This document shows positions 8,090 through 15,703 of a stretch of DNA of 64,000 bases, in pieces. Source of the DNA: Arthrobacter sp. P2b (GTDB lineage: Bacteria; Actinomycetota; Actinomycetes; Actinomycetales; Micrococcaceae); contig NZ_FVZL01000013.1 in the NCBI RefSeq assembly GCF_900168295.1, positions 37,396 to 101,395 of the forward strand, written 5' to 3'. The notes under the pieces were generated by a model that had not been told where the DNA came from, searched no databases, and saw nothing but the letters and a program-made list of their open reading frames with translations. Every line of letters begins with the position of its first letter. Position 1 is the first letter of the stretch. Made by a program: the position numbers and the translations under genes.

Positions 8090-8296
8090 ATGTCCAATCA
8101 AGCGGTGCCGATTTGGGCTATCCAGCGGGTCAATACAGTTCTTGCCGCGGAGTATGCCGCGGGCCGTCGCCCAACGAATACGGCACTAGCCCGGCGCGCA
8201 GGGTTAAGCGAGCGTCTTGTACGGCGATGCCTGAGCCAGGCGACGATGGGCAAAACACCCAAGGCATCACGCCGAAGCATCGCACGCCTCTCCTGA
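8090..8296 (+). CDS. Small putative HTH protein (68 aa), hypothetical
   Basis: This short frame has a credible helix-turn-helix stretch, PTNTALARRAGLSERLVRRC, at residues about 28-47. The C-terminus is basic. The ribosome site is weak (GAAAGTGAA about 10 bases upstream). It stands alone between the catabolic operon and the recombinase module. It could be a small regulator or a relic of a larger plasmid or phage protein. I do not recognise a family. Confidence 0.4.
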   Translation: MSNQAVPIWAIQRVNTVLAAEYAAGRRPTNTALARRAGLSERLVRRCLSQATMGKTPKASRRSIARLS

Positions 8297-8392
8297 ACGC
8301 GCCTGGCAAAACCCTAGATGTGCCAAGACGACGGCACTCCCCGCCTAATTTGAATCGCCGATAACCGTGATTATGTAAGGCTGAATAATGAT

Positions 8393-8412
8393 TATTGCAT
8401 CTGATGCATGAT
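8393..8412. repeat. Left 20-bp dyad, candidate element boundary or att site
   Basis: Reads TATTGCATCTGATGCATGAT. It matches 12380-12399 at 18 of 20 positions (consensus TATTGCATCYGATGCATSAT) in the same orientation. The core TGCAT-N3-ATGCA is a perfect dyad. The two copies bracket the recombinase trio and the LRR gene. Confidence 0.5.
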
Positions 8413-8612
8413 CACCCCTCTTCCGCCCGCGACTCGCCGCCACGTAGTCATTCAGCGTCGCAAAGCGCCCTGACCTGCGGAAACACGTCGCACAGATTCG
8501 GCGCAGGGCATTCCTAAAAGCATCGATGGGCCGCGCAAAGCCACATGACCTTGATCTTGGATGCCCGGTTTCGCAGTGGATTTGCAGGCGTTGTGCATTA
8601 ATTGCATGATTC

Positions 8613-8627
8613 TTGCATCCAATGCAA
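8613..8627. promoter_or_regulatory. Third TTGCAT-N3-ATGCAA dyad upstream of the recombinase
   Basis: TTGCAT (8613-8618), CCA, ATGCAA (8622-8627): perfect 6-bp arms, ending 16 bases before the recombinase GTG start. It could be the binding site of the XRE-type protein in the same operon, or a recombinase accessory site. Confidence 0.4.
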
Positions 8628-8643
8628 TGCTTCAGGAGGGTTC

Positions 8644-9741
8644 GTGTCGGTCGATTCAGCGGGACGGGTGCTGGATTTCGGCGCAGTGCGTTTCCTTCAT
8701 CCGGAGGATGTCGTTTTCAACCAGATGCTCACGGGTTGGCGGAATCAGCAGCTGAGCAGGAATCTGTCGTTTGGCACAATCGAAGGCCGGGAGCGGCTCG
8801 TGACGCGGTTCCAGGAGTCCACGAATGAGTATCCGTGGCAGTGGACGCCAGCACATGTGGATGAGTTCTTCGGTGATCTGCGCAGCGTGAAGCACGCGGC
8901 CCAGTCCACGATCCGGAGTTATCAAGCGGCGCTCCGGGCGTTCTGCTCGTACGTAGCCTCGCCTGATTATGGCTGGGACCGGGTCTGCAAGCAGTATTTC
9001 GGAACGCACCCTTCGCAGGTCTGTTTCGACTGGAACACCGCCGTCCACGCCCAGACCAACGAATCGGATCCTAAGCGGCGGCCGTTCACCCGGCAGGAGC
9101 TGCAGGCCTTCTTTGACCGGGCCGATGACGAGGTGGACAGGATCGCAACGCTGGGCCGCAAGGGCTGGCTGCCGGCCTACCGCGACGCTGTCCTGTTCAA
9201 AGTGGCCTACTGCTGGGGCCTCCGCCGCAACGAGGTCAGGCACCTGCAGACTGTCGATTTTGCCCGGAACCCACACGCCCGGGAATTCGGCAAGTACGGG
9301 GTCTTGCAGGTCCGCTACGGGAAGGCCATGAAGGGTTCACCACCCAAGCGCCGCAGCGTGCTCACCGTGTTCGACTGGTCCGCGGAAATCGTTGCCGACT
9401 GGCTGGAACACGGCCACCCGCACATGACCGACGGCCTGGACCTGTTCCCTTCCGAACGGGGCACCCTTGTTTCGGAGACGGCGCTGAACCGAAGGTTCAA
9501 CCGGTACTGCGAGGACCTGGGCCTCTCCCCCGGCCTCGACATCCACTCGCTGCGCCGCTCCTACGTCACCCACCTGATCGAATCAGGTATGGACGCTTTG
9601 TTCGTCCAGCACCAGGCCGGGCACGAGCACGCCTCAACGACCGCCCTCTACACCTCCGTCTCCAGCGACTACAGGGTCAAAACACTGCGCCGCGCTCTAG
9701 ACTCCACGGCCCGGGACGCGCTGGCCGGAATGGAAGACTGA
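8644..9741 (+). CDS. Tyrosine-type site-specific recombinase/integrase
   Basis: The start is the GTG at 8644, 4 bases after a strong AGGAGG, rather than an earlier ATG at 8602 with no ribosome site. The 365-residue product has an N-terminal SAM-like core-binding domain (STIRSYQAALRAFCSYV). The C-terminal catalytic domain shows Arg I in WGLRRNEVRHL, the H-x-L-R box in LDIHSLRRSYVTH, the H/GH box in QHQAGHEHAS and the Tyr nucleophile in TTALYTSVSS. It should cut and rejoin DNA via a 3'-phosphotyrosine. First gene of a three-gene unit with an XRE-type gene 4 bases downstream. Confidence 0.9.
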   Translation: MSVDSAGRVLDFGAVRFLHPEDVVFNQMLTGWRNQQLSRNLSFGTIEGRERLVTRFQESTNEYPWQWTPAHVDEFFGDLRSVKHAAQSTIRSYQAALRAFCSYVASPDYGWDRVCKQYFGTHPSQVCFDWNTAVHAQTNESDPKRRPFTRQELQAFFDRADDEVDRIATLGRKGWLPAYRDAVLFKVAYCWGLRRNEVRHLQTVDFARNPHAREFGKYGVLQVRYGKAMKGSPPKRRSVLTVFDWSAEIVADWLEHGHPHMTDGLDLFPSERGTLVSETALNRRFNRYCEDLGLSPGLDIHSLRRSYVTHLIESGMDALFVQHQAGHEHASTTALYTSVSSDYRVKTLRRALDSTARDALAGMED

Positions 9742-9745
9742 ACGC

Positions 9746-10078
9746 ATGAAACGAGAGATCGACTACCGCTGGCGGCTTGCAGAACTCATGGCAGCCCGGG
9801 GAATGCACAACAGCACCGACCTCAGCCCGTTGCTGAAGGAACGTGGCATCGAACTCTCGGCCTCCCAGGTTTACCGGCTCGTCACCCAACGCCCAGAACG
9901 GGTCTCACTCATGATGATCGCCGCGCTCTGCGACATTTTCTCGTGCGGGCCTGAGGACCTGGTTACCGTTACAGCGACAGATGCCAAGGCCCGCAAAGTC
10001 GCCTCCGATGCCAACGTCGTGGACCTGAACAAGACCATCCGGCCCAAACGTGCCCGGGTAATCCGCGATGACGGCTGA
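9746..10078 (+). CDS. XRE/Cro-type helix-turn-helix protein
   Basis: The 110-residue protein has a Cro/C1-like HTH: LAELMAARGMHNSTDLSPLL, ELSASQVYRLVTQRPERVSL and a conserved third segment MMIAALCDIFSCGPEDLV. A basic tail (KTIRPKRARVIRDDG) follows. It sits between the recombinase and a zinc-ribbon protein, overlapping the latter by 11 bases. It probably regulates the unit, or acts as a DNA-bending accessory factor for recombination as small third proteins do in Tn554-like systems. That analogy is an inference. Confidence 0.85.
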   Translation: MKREIDYRWRLAELMAARGMHNSTDLSPLLKERGIELSASQVYRLVTQRPERVSLMMIAALCDIFSCGPEDLVTVTATDAKARKVASDANVVDLNKTIRPKRARVIRDDG

Positions 10079-11576
10079 GATCAGCTCTCGGCTTACCGTG
10101 CGTGGCCGGCCCCGCACCACCGGGGCGTTCACCTGCGACAGGTGCTCACGGGCAGCCGGCAAGCACCGTGCCAGCTGGCCAGAAGGAAGGATCTGCGGGA
10201 CCTGCTTCACGGTCGCCATGCGCACCCACGGCACCTGCCCCGGCTGCGGAACAGAGCGCATGCTCCCCGGCAGGTCAGCTACCCACGATGGCCAGCCAGT
10301 CTGCGCCGATTGCGCGGGCATCACCCAGGACTACCACTGCTCCGGCTGCGGCACCGAGACTGAGCATTACCGCCAGAACACCTGCGCCCGCTGCTCACTC
10401 CGGAACGACCTCACGGCGCTGTTGCGCGTCGATGACTCCAAGGGAACGGAAACGACGGCAGCGAAGCTGCTCGCCGCGCTTTGCGGAGCCGACCGCCCCG
10501 AAAGCATCCTTACCTGGCTCCGCAGCACCGGTGTCCGCGAACTGCTCGAACGAGTCGCTATCGGAGACGTCCCGCTCAGCCACGAGGCGCTGGACAAGGA
10601 AGCCAACAGCCTGCGGGTGGAGCACATGCGCAGCCTGTTTACCCACCACAAGCTACTCCCGGTCCGGGACCACTACCTCGCCCTCTTTGAGCGGTGGCTA
10701 TCCAGCAAGCTCGATGGGGTTGATGATCCCGAGGTGCGCCGCCCCGTTGAGTCTTTCAGCCGATGGCATCACCTGCGCCGAATCCGAAGCCTGTCAACAG
10801 ACGGGAAACCTAGCCGCGGCCCCGTGCACAGCGCAAAGCAGGAAATCACCGAAACCATCAAATTCCTCACCTGGCTCAAACTCACCCACGGACGGACCAT
10901 CATCTCGTGTGTGCAAGCCGACGTCGATGCCTGGCTGGCCGACGGACCAACCACCAGACACCGCATCCGAACCTTCTTCGTCTGGGCAACTAAAAACCGG
11001 ACCTGCACCAACATCACCATCGGTCATCGCCAGGCCAGAACCGTTCCCCTGCTCACCCAGGGAGAACGACTCGCGATGCTCAAGGCCTGCCTCACCGACA
11101 ATGTCGACACCCTGTCCTACCGGGTCGCTGCCACTCTCCTGCTGCTTTACGCCCAGCCAGTTGTGAAGATCGCCGCGATGAAAAGCACCGATGTCATCAT
11201 CACTCCTGACGGTTTGCGCCTATCGCTTGGCCACGGAGATCCAGCGCCAGTACCCGAGCCCTTCGCCGCACTCATCACCGAACACTTGGCCTCACGGCCC
11301 AACCTACGCACCGGCAGCAGTTCCGGCAGCCCCTGGCTTTTCCCTGGCTACCGCGCAGGGCAGCACCTGCACCCCAACACCCTCATGGAACAGTTGCGGG
11401 ATATCGGAATCAACCTCCGCGGCGCACGCAACGCATCCCTCCGCAACCTCGTCAAAGAAGTCCCGGCACCGCTCGTCGCAGAAATGCTCGGCTACAGCTA
11501 CCAGGTCACGCAAAAGCACGCTGCAGCCGCGGCAGAACCCTGGTCCCGCTACATGCCAGCCACTACTGAATATTGA
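10068..11576 (+). CDS. Zinc-ribbon protein with recombinase-like C-terminus
   Basis: A 502-residue protein. Residues about 20-120 carry several CxxC pairs (CDRC/CGTC, CPGC/CADC, CSGC/CARC) that would form zinc ribbons. Middle and C-terminal parts resemble phage-integrase-like proteins: a core-binding segment around EITETIKFLTWLKLTHGR and a terminal region with NTLMEQLRDIGINLRGARN and MLGYSYQVTQKHAAAAAEPW. The usual H-x-x-R and Tyr residues are not evident, so it may be catalytically inactive and serve as a partner subunit. A relic of the same gene lies at 44239-44940. Confidence 0.75.
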   Translation: MTAEISSRLTVRGRPRTTGAFTCDRCSRAAGKHRASWPEGRICGTCFTVAMRTHGTCPGCGTERMLPGRSATHDGQPVCADCAGITQDYHCSGCGTETEHYRQNTCARCSLRNDLTALLRVDDSKGTETTAAKLLAALCGADRPESILTWLRSTGVRELLERVAIGDVPLSHEALDKEANSLRVEHMRSLFTHHKLLPVRDHYLALFERWLSSKLDGVDDPEVRRPVESFSRWHHLRRIRSLSTDGKPSRGPVHSAKQEITETIKFLTWLKLTHGRTIISCVQADVDAWLADGPTTRHRIRTFFVWATKNRTCTNITIGHRQARTVPLLTQGERLAMLKACLTDNVDTLSYRVAATLLLLYAQPVVKIAAMKSTDVIITPDGLRLSLGHGDPAPVPEPFAALITEHLASRPNLRTGSSSGSPWLFPGYRAGQHLHPNTLMEQLRDIGINLRGARNASLRNLVKEVPAPLVAEMLGYSYQVTQKHAAAAAEPWSRYMPATTEY

Positions 11577-11619
11577 TCACCAGGCATCTACCGAAGCAAA
11601 CTAGCTGGATCGGGCCGGA

Positions 11620-12267
11620 TCAGCGATTCTGATCGAACCAATCCGACGGACTCAAAGCTCTTGCTTTTGGCCGCCCTATTCGATCAACGATCGGAGCCCA
11701 CGTCTTAACCGGAACATCCTCCGCAAACCAATCAAAGGCCCGGATTGAAGGGTGGGCAGCGATTGCCTCCGGATCGATACTAGTCAAAGCCAGCGCTTTG
11801 GAAAGCAATAATTCCTCCAGATACGGCGCCTCTAGAAGCGGACCCAACCCAGCGAGCCCCTTCATCGATCCGATCTCCAGTCGCTTGAGATGCAGAAGGT
11901 TAGCGAGTGAAGGAAGAATCCGCACTTGCGGCAATCCATAGAGGCTCAGCAGCCGGAGGTTTGTTTGAGCACTTAGAGCAGACAGATCATACAGACCGCG
12001 GACCTGGTTGACTGCGAGGTAGGTCAAGTTCTGGCAGCCATTGACCACGTCGATCGATGTTCCGGAGCCCCCTCGGATGTCTAACCACTCCAGCTGCGAC
12101 AGCGATGACAAAAAGCCCTCGGGGATCTTAACCGCCCAGAGCGTCAGGCGCCGGACACCGGCGAGCCACTGGGCATCCGATAACTTGAGCGAGGCATGGT
12201 CGATCCAGACGTCATGCTCCGAGCGCCATTTGGCAGCAGATTGAGCGGAACTTTGTTGAGCAACCAT
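11620..12267 (-). CDS. Leucine-rich-repeat domain protein, hypothetical
   Basis: A minus-strand gene of 215 residues from an ATG at 12267 (an upstream GTG at 12300 would add 11). Repeated LRR-like units are visible: LSQLEWLDIRGGSGTSID, CQNLTYLAVNQVRGLYDL, QTNLRLLSLYGLPQVRIL, LLHLKRLEIGSMKGLAGL and PYLEELLLSKA. This is a protein-binding solenoid with no signal peptide, so it is cytoplasmic. It converges on the recombinase unit and lies inside the pair of 20-bp dyads, so it may be cargo of that element. Function unknown. Confidence 0.7.
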   Translation of the reverse strand: MVAQQSSAQSAAKWRSEHDVWIDHASLKLSDAQWLAGVRRLTLWAVKIPEGFLSSLSQLEWLDIRGGSGTSIDVVNGCQNLTYLAVNQVRGLYDLSALSAQTNLRLLSLYGLPQVRILPSLANLLHLKRLEIGSMKGLAGLGPLLEAPYLEELLLSKALALTSIDPEAIAAHPSIRAFDWFAEDVPVKTWAPIVDRIGRPKARALSPSDWFDQNR

Positions 12268-12379
12268 GACCCGAGTATGTCGCAAAGCCCCGTGAACCAC
12301 GGCACTGCGGCGTCTCGGTAGGTCTTGTCAGCGGATTAGTACCAAAACGAATATGCACCGTTGCCAGTAAACCCCTGCG

Positions 12380-12399
12380 TATTGCATCCGATGCATCAT
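12380..12399. repeat. Right 20-bp dyad, candidate element boundary or att site
   Basis: Reads TATTGCATCCGATGCATCAT and differs from 8393-8412 at two positions. It lies 112 bases upstream of the LRR gene start. With the left copy it delimits about 4.0 kb. Confidence 0.5.
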
Positions 12400-12447
12400 T
12401 TTCAGCCAATCGACGACGCCGGGTTACCTGCCGCTGCGCTGCTGAAG

Positions 12448-12750
12448 TCAGCCTTCGCACTCGATGCAGGACGACTGGCCGTTGTTTTCGCGCGCGAGCT
12501 GCGACCGGTGCCGGACCAAGAAGCAGGATGAGCAGGTGAATTCGTCCTTGCCCTGCGGGATGACCTGAACGATGAGCTCCTCGGAGACGATTTCCCCGCC
12601 GGGCGTCAGTCCTTCGTCGAGGGCGTCGGCTTCGTCCAGTTCGGTGACGACGCTGCGGGCGTCCGGGGCGCTGGCTGACTTCAGTGCTTCCAAGGAGTTG
12701 TCTTGGGATTCTTTGACGTCGGAGCGGACTTCGTCGTAATCGGTAGCCAC
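12448..12750 (-). CDS. DUF4193 family zinc-finger-like protein
   Basis: A 100-residue acidic protein beginning MATDYDEVRSDVKESQDNSL and ending with two Cys pairs (FTCSSCFLVRHRSQLA, SSCIECEG). It matches the Actinobacteria-specific DUF4193 family, small zinc-binding proteins often compared with DksA-like folds. The family is normally a single core gene, so this copy beside recombinases may be an extra one. No experimental function is known to me. Confidence 0.8.
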   Translation of the reverse strand: MATDYDEVRSDVKESQDNSLEALKSASAPDARSVVTELDEADALDEGLTPGGEIVSEELIVQVIPQGKDEFTCSSCFLVRHRSQLARENNGQSSCIECEG

Positions 12751-12958
12751 GGTAGGCGCTTCTCATTTCTGTAGTTGGCTGGCTTCCTTCTGACCAGAGT
12801 GCAACGTACCCAAGTACAGCGTTGTTCCCGAACCAGTTGGTGTTGTCTCGGCGTGACGCATTGGCTTCGGCCCCGGGGCAGGCTCCGAATGCGGTGTCTT
12901 GACGTGTTCGGTCAGGGCGCTGACACTCGTTCTCACAAGTCAAGGATTGGAGGCAGCG

Positions 12959-13519
12959 GTGACGGGACAGCGTATCGGTTACGTTCGGGTGAGTACGGTG
13001 GACCAGAATGAGCTGCGCCAGCTCGAGGGCCAGGTCCTGGACCGGGTCTTCACCGGCAAGGCTTCGGGCCGGGACACCGCGCGGCCACAGCTCACGGAGC
13101 TGCTGCGGTTCGTCCGCGACGGCGACAGCGTGGTCGTGCACAGCATGGACCGGCTCGCCCGCAACCTTGATGACCTCCGCGCCCTGGTGCAGGGCCTCAC
13201 CAGACGGGGCGTGCGGGTGGAGTTCCTCAAGGAACAGCTCGTCTTCACCGGAGAGGACTCCCCGATTGCCAACCTCATGCTTTCGGTCATGGGAGCCTTC
13301 GCCGAATTCGAGAGGTCCCTGATCCGGGAACGCCAACGTGAGGGCATCGCCTTGGCCAAGCAGCGCGGCGCCTACAAAGGACGAAAGAAAACCCTGACCC
13401 CAGAACGGGCAGCAGAGCTGGTCCAGCGCGCCGGCACAGGCATCCCGAAAGTCGTACTCGCCCGCGACTACGGAATCAGCCGGGAAACGGTCTACCAGTA
13501 CCTCCGTCAAGCCACGTGA
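12959..13519 (+). CDS. Serine recombinase (resolvase/invertase family)
   Basis: The start is GTG 12959, preceded by GGAGG. The 186-residue protein begins TGQRIGYVRVSTVDQNE with the catalytic Ser in VRVST. It continues with DSVVVHSMDRLARNLDDL (Arg pair of the active site), PIANLMLSVMGAFAEFERSL and a C-terminal HTH (IPKVVLARDYGISRETVYQYL). This is the small resolvase/invertase class typical of Tn3-family transposons and plasmids. No Tn3 transposase is present nearby, so it is an orphan or resolves another local element. Confidence 0.93.
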   Translation: MTGQRIGYVRVSTVDQNELRQLEGQVLDRVFTGKASGRDTARPQLTELLRFVRDGDSVVVHSMDRLARNLDDLRALVQGLTRRGVRVEFLKEQLVFTGEDSPIANLMLSVMGAFAEFERSLIRERQREGIALAKQRGAYKGRKKTLTPERAAELVQRAGTGIPKVVLARDYGISRETVYQYLRQAT

Positions 13520-13587
13520 AGTAGGCCCTCTCCCCTCCCCCGGGGTTCCCCGCCAACCTCAAGGTTCACCCGGCAGGTTGGTAATGG

Positions 13588-13618
13588 AACTTCGGCCAAC
13601 CGCTATTTGGCCGGAGTT
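13588..13618. repeat. 12-bp inverted repeat downstream of the resolvase
   Basis: AACTTCGGCCAA (13588-13599) and TTGGCCGGAGTT (13607-13618) form an inverted repeat with one mismatch and a 7-base loop. It may be a terminator for the resolvase gene or part of a transposon end or recombination site. Confidence 0.4.
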
Positions 13619-13698
13619 TCGCCACTTTTGGCCTCCGCCAAGTACCGCCGGTTGCGCTTAATCCGTTTCAACGCGCGAATGCTGGGACGTAACCGTCG

Positions 13699-13995
13699 TT
13701 AGAAGCTCGAACCAGTATCTGCCGTTGCGGCGACTCGGAGCTTCTGTTGTTCCCTACGTCTGAATAGATAGATCCCGGCGACGTGCCCCTTGGTGACGAC
13801 GCCCTGTCCGGTTGCCAGCACACGGTTAGTGGACGTTGACCCCGTTTCTACGAAAACGTAACCAGTGTGCTCAAGACGCCAGCCAACAGCTTCGATCTGC
13901 CCCAGGGTAACAGCAGTCGAAGGAGCCTGGACCAGCACATTCTCGGAGGATCCGAACGAAGAGTGTGAACCTGCCAGAGTGGACTTGGCCGTCAA
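13699..13995 (-). pseudogene. C-terminal fragment of a conserved hypothetical protein
   Basis: The minus frame from about 13995 to the stop at 13699 encodes about 98 residues. They include ENVLVQAPSTAVTLGQIEA, WRLEHTGYVFVETGSTSTNR and GQGVVTKGHVAGIYLFRR, a composition I associate with an Arthrobacter hypothetical family. The frame continues upstream only into the antisense of the debranching-enzyme fragment, so the N-terminus appears to have been lost at a junction near 13996-14000. Confidence 0.5.
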
Positions 13996-13998
13996 GTA

Positions 13999-14748
13999 CC
14001 GGAGCGCGCCGCGCGGCTGAAAAAGCAGTTCAACGAACAGTTCTGGCTGCCTGAGCACGGCTACTACGCCATCGCGCTGGACCGCAACAAGCGGCCGGTT
14101 GATGCCTGCGCCTTCAATATGGGCCACTGCCTGTTGTTCGGACTCATTGATGAGGACAAGGCTCCGCTGGTAGCGGAACGGCTGATGTCCCGCGAAATGT
14201 TCAGCGGATGGGGCGTGCGGACGTTGGCGAGCGACATGGGCGCCTTTAACCCCGCGAGTTACCACAACGGGTCGGTCTGGCCCCACGACAATGCAATCAT
14301 CGCAGGCGGGCTACTGCGCTACGGCTTCGTCGAGGAAGCGCAGCGGATCTCCGCAGCCCTGTTTGAGGCTGCGGAGTACTCGGACGGGCGGCTGCCTGAG
14401 TCGTTCTGCGGTTTCAGCCGCGAGCACTTCGACGAACCTATCCCCTACCCCAGTGCATGCTCGCCCCAGGCCTGGGCAGCCACCACGCCAATCCAGTTGG
14501 TGACGAGCCTGATGGGCTACTATCCGGACGTTGCCCTCGGCGGCCTCTGGATGGATCCTGTGCTACCGGAATCGTACGGCGACCTGCACATCACCAACGC
14601 ACCCATGGCCGAGGGCCGAATCACCCTCGATATCTCCGGTTCCACCGCGACCGTCCGGGGGCTGCCCGAGGGCATGGTGTTCCAGCACGGATCCCGGCCT
14701 TGGGCGGCCGACCTCGTAGAACAGGCCAGACGACGCGGAAAGTCCTAG
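13999..14748 (+). pseudogene. C-terminal part of a glycogen-debranching-type glycosidase, 5'-truncated
   Basis: An open frame from a junction near 13999 to the stop at 14748 encodes about 249 residues. They match the C-terminus of amylo-alpha-1,6-glucosidase/GH63-like debranching enzymes: KKQFNEQFWLPEHGYYAIAL, GHCLLFGLIDEDKAPLVAER, NGSVWPHDNAIIAGGLLRYG and PYPSACSPQAWAATTPIQL. Family members are usually about 700 residues, so roughly two thirds is missing and no start signal exists at the junction. An ATG at 14119 could make a shorter peptide, but it would lack the active fold. Confidence 0.75.
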
Positions 14749-15198
14749 CCTCATCGTCAGGCCGACAGTCCTCGTGGCGGAGCATGCAGTGTGCGTTCGT
14801 GCGACGAGGCCAGCCGGAGCTGCGCCCTGAATCAAACGCCATCGGTGCTGTCCCGGAGCGAACACGACCGACAGCGGCAAGGACTACCTGTCTGAGACTT
14901 TATCTCGGAGTGCCGCTTCCTCGGGGTCAGCGTCATCGCCTCCGCTGCGCCTCCCCACGTACAAGGGTTGTACCGAACGGCTGACGGGCATGATCGAGAC
15001 TTCCTGGATCCGAAAGCTTCCTGGTCATGTGGGCAACGCTGGACGATGGCATGGCAACAAGACTGGAGCTGATACGAGATTGAAGATGTCCGTGTCAGCG
15101 ATGGTCGAAAAGTGAGCCATCCGCCGTCCCGCAGGACCACCTGTTTTGGCACCACGGCGGTATGATCTTCGCTTCCCCGGTCAACCATTCAGGTCAAT
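14749..15198. other. No recognisable gene
   Basis: Between the debranching-enzyme fragment and the IS3 remnant I see only short, unconvincing frames on both strands. This is probably decayed DNA of a former insertion. Confidence 0.5.
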
Positions 15199-15345
15199 AA
15201 CAGCTTCACTGGTCGACTGGACGACTACATTCACTGGTACAGCCACGAAAGTATTAAGACAGTCGAAGGGACCAAGCCCAGTGAAATACTGGCTTGGTCC
15301 CTTCGACTTGCGTCGAATCCAGAACCGCCATTTCGATTCAGCGCT
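15199..15345 (+). mobile_element. C-terminal remnant of an IS3-family transposase (OrfB)
   Basis: The frame reads NSFTGRLDDYIHWYSHESIK then TVEGTKPSEIL. This has the form of the end of IS3-group OrfB transposases, where a Y-I-x-W-Y-N motif is followed by KLxGxSPxxYR. Nothing upstream restores the DDE catalytic domain, so only the tail survives. An 18-bp perfect inverted repeat overlaps it. Confidence 0.55.
15261..15308. repeat. 18-bp perfect inverted repeat
   Basis: AGTCGAAGGGACCAAGCC (15261-15278) is the exact reverse complement of 15291-15308, with a 12-base loop. The left arm lies in the IS3 transposase tail. It could act as a strong bidirectional hairpin or terminator for the ferredoxin operon arriving from the right (stop at 15375), or be an IS-end duplication. 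Confidence 0.7.
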
Positions 15346-15374
15346 GGTGTGACGACGTCCAGGGGAAGCCTGAG

Positions 15375-15689
15375 TCAGGGTTCAGGAACACTTACGCAGA
15401 CTTTTGTGCATTCACGTCCTATGACCAACTGGCAGGACAATCTAGAATTGGACTCCCTGCCCTCAGCGAACTCAAGCAGTTCCGCCTCAGCATCTGTCGG
15501 CGGCCCAAAGGTGCTGGATGTTTCTTCGATCAAATACACATGGCATGTCCCGCACGCACACGACCCGCCACATTCAGCGATGATCCCGGGCACATTATTG
15601 CGAACTGCTGCATCCATGATGGACTGACCTGGAGGGACGTCTACGGCTTGAGTCCTTCCGTCAAATTGCCGATATTCCACGATAGCCAA
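15375..15689 (-). CDS. [2Fe-2S] ferredoxin, terpredoxin/adrenodoxin type
   Basis: The 104-residue protein has the adrenodoxin-type cluster motif ECGGSCACGTCHVYL (Cys near residues 40, 44 or 46, and 49) and a fourth Cys in SRLSCQLVIG. Length and sequence style match terpredoxin and putidaredoxin, the electron donors of class I bacterial P450s. It is the third gene of the unit P450-reductase-ferredoxin, 14 bases after the reductase, and should shuttle electrons from that reductase to the P450. Confidence 0.92.
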   Translation of the reverse strand: MAIVEYRQFDGRTQAVDVPPGQSIMDAAVRNNVPGIIAECGGSCACGTCHVYLIEETSSTFGPPTDAEAELLEFAEGRESNSRLSCQLVIGRECTKVCVSVPEP

Positions 15690-15703
15690 CTGAATTCTCC
15701 TTT

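Larger units (their letters stand above)
8297..8643. other. Non-coding leader of the recombinase module
   Basis: No convincing gene. It holds two copies of a TTGCAT-N3-ATGCA dyad (8395-8409 and 8613-8627) and a looser TGCATTAATTGCAT dyad (8594-8607). The last two lie just upstream of the recombinase start and may be its operator. Confidence 0.5.

Noticed and set aside
8077..8364. Alternative frame overlapping the small HTH gene
   Set aside because: Its translation has no motif, whereas the overlapping frame at 8090-8296 shows a plausible helix-turn-helix.
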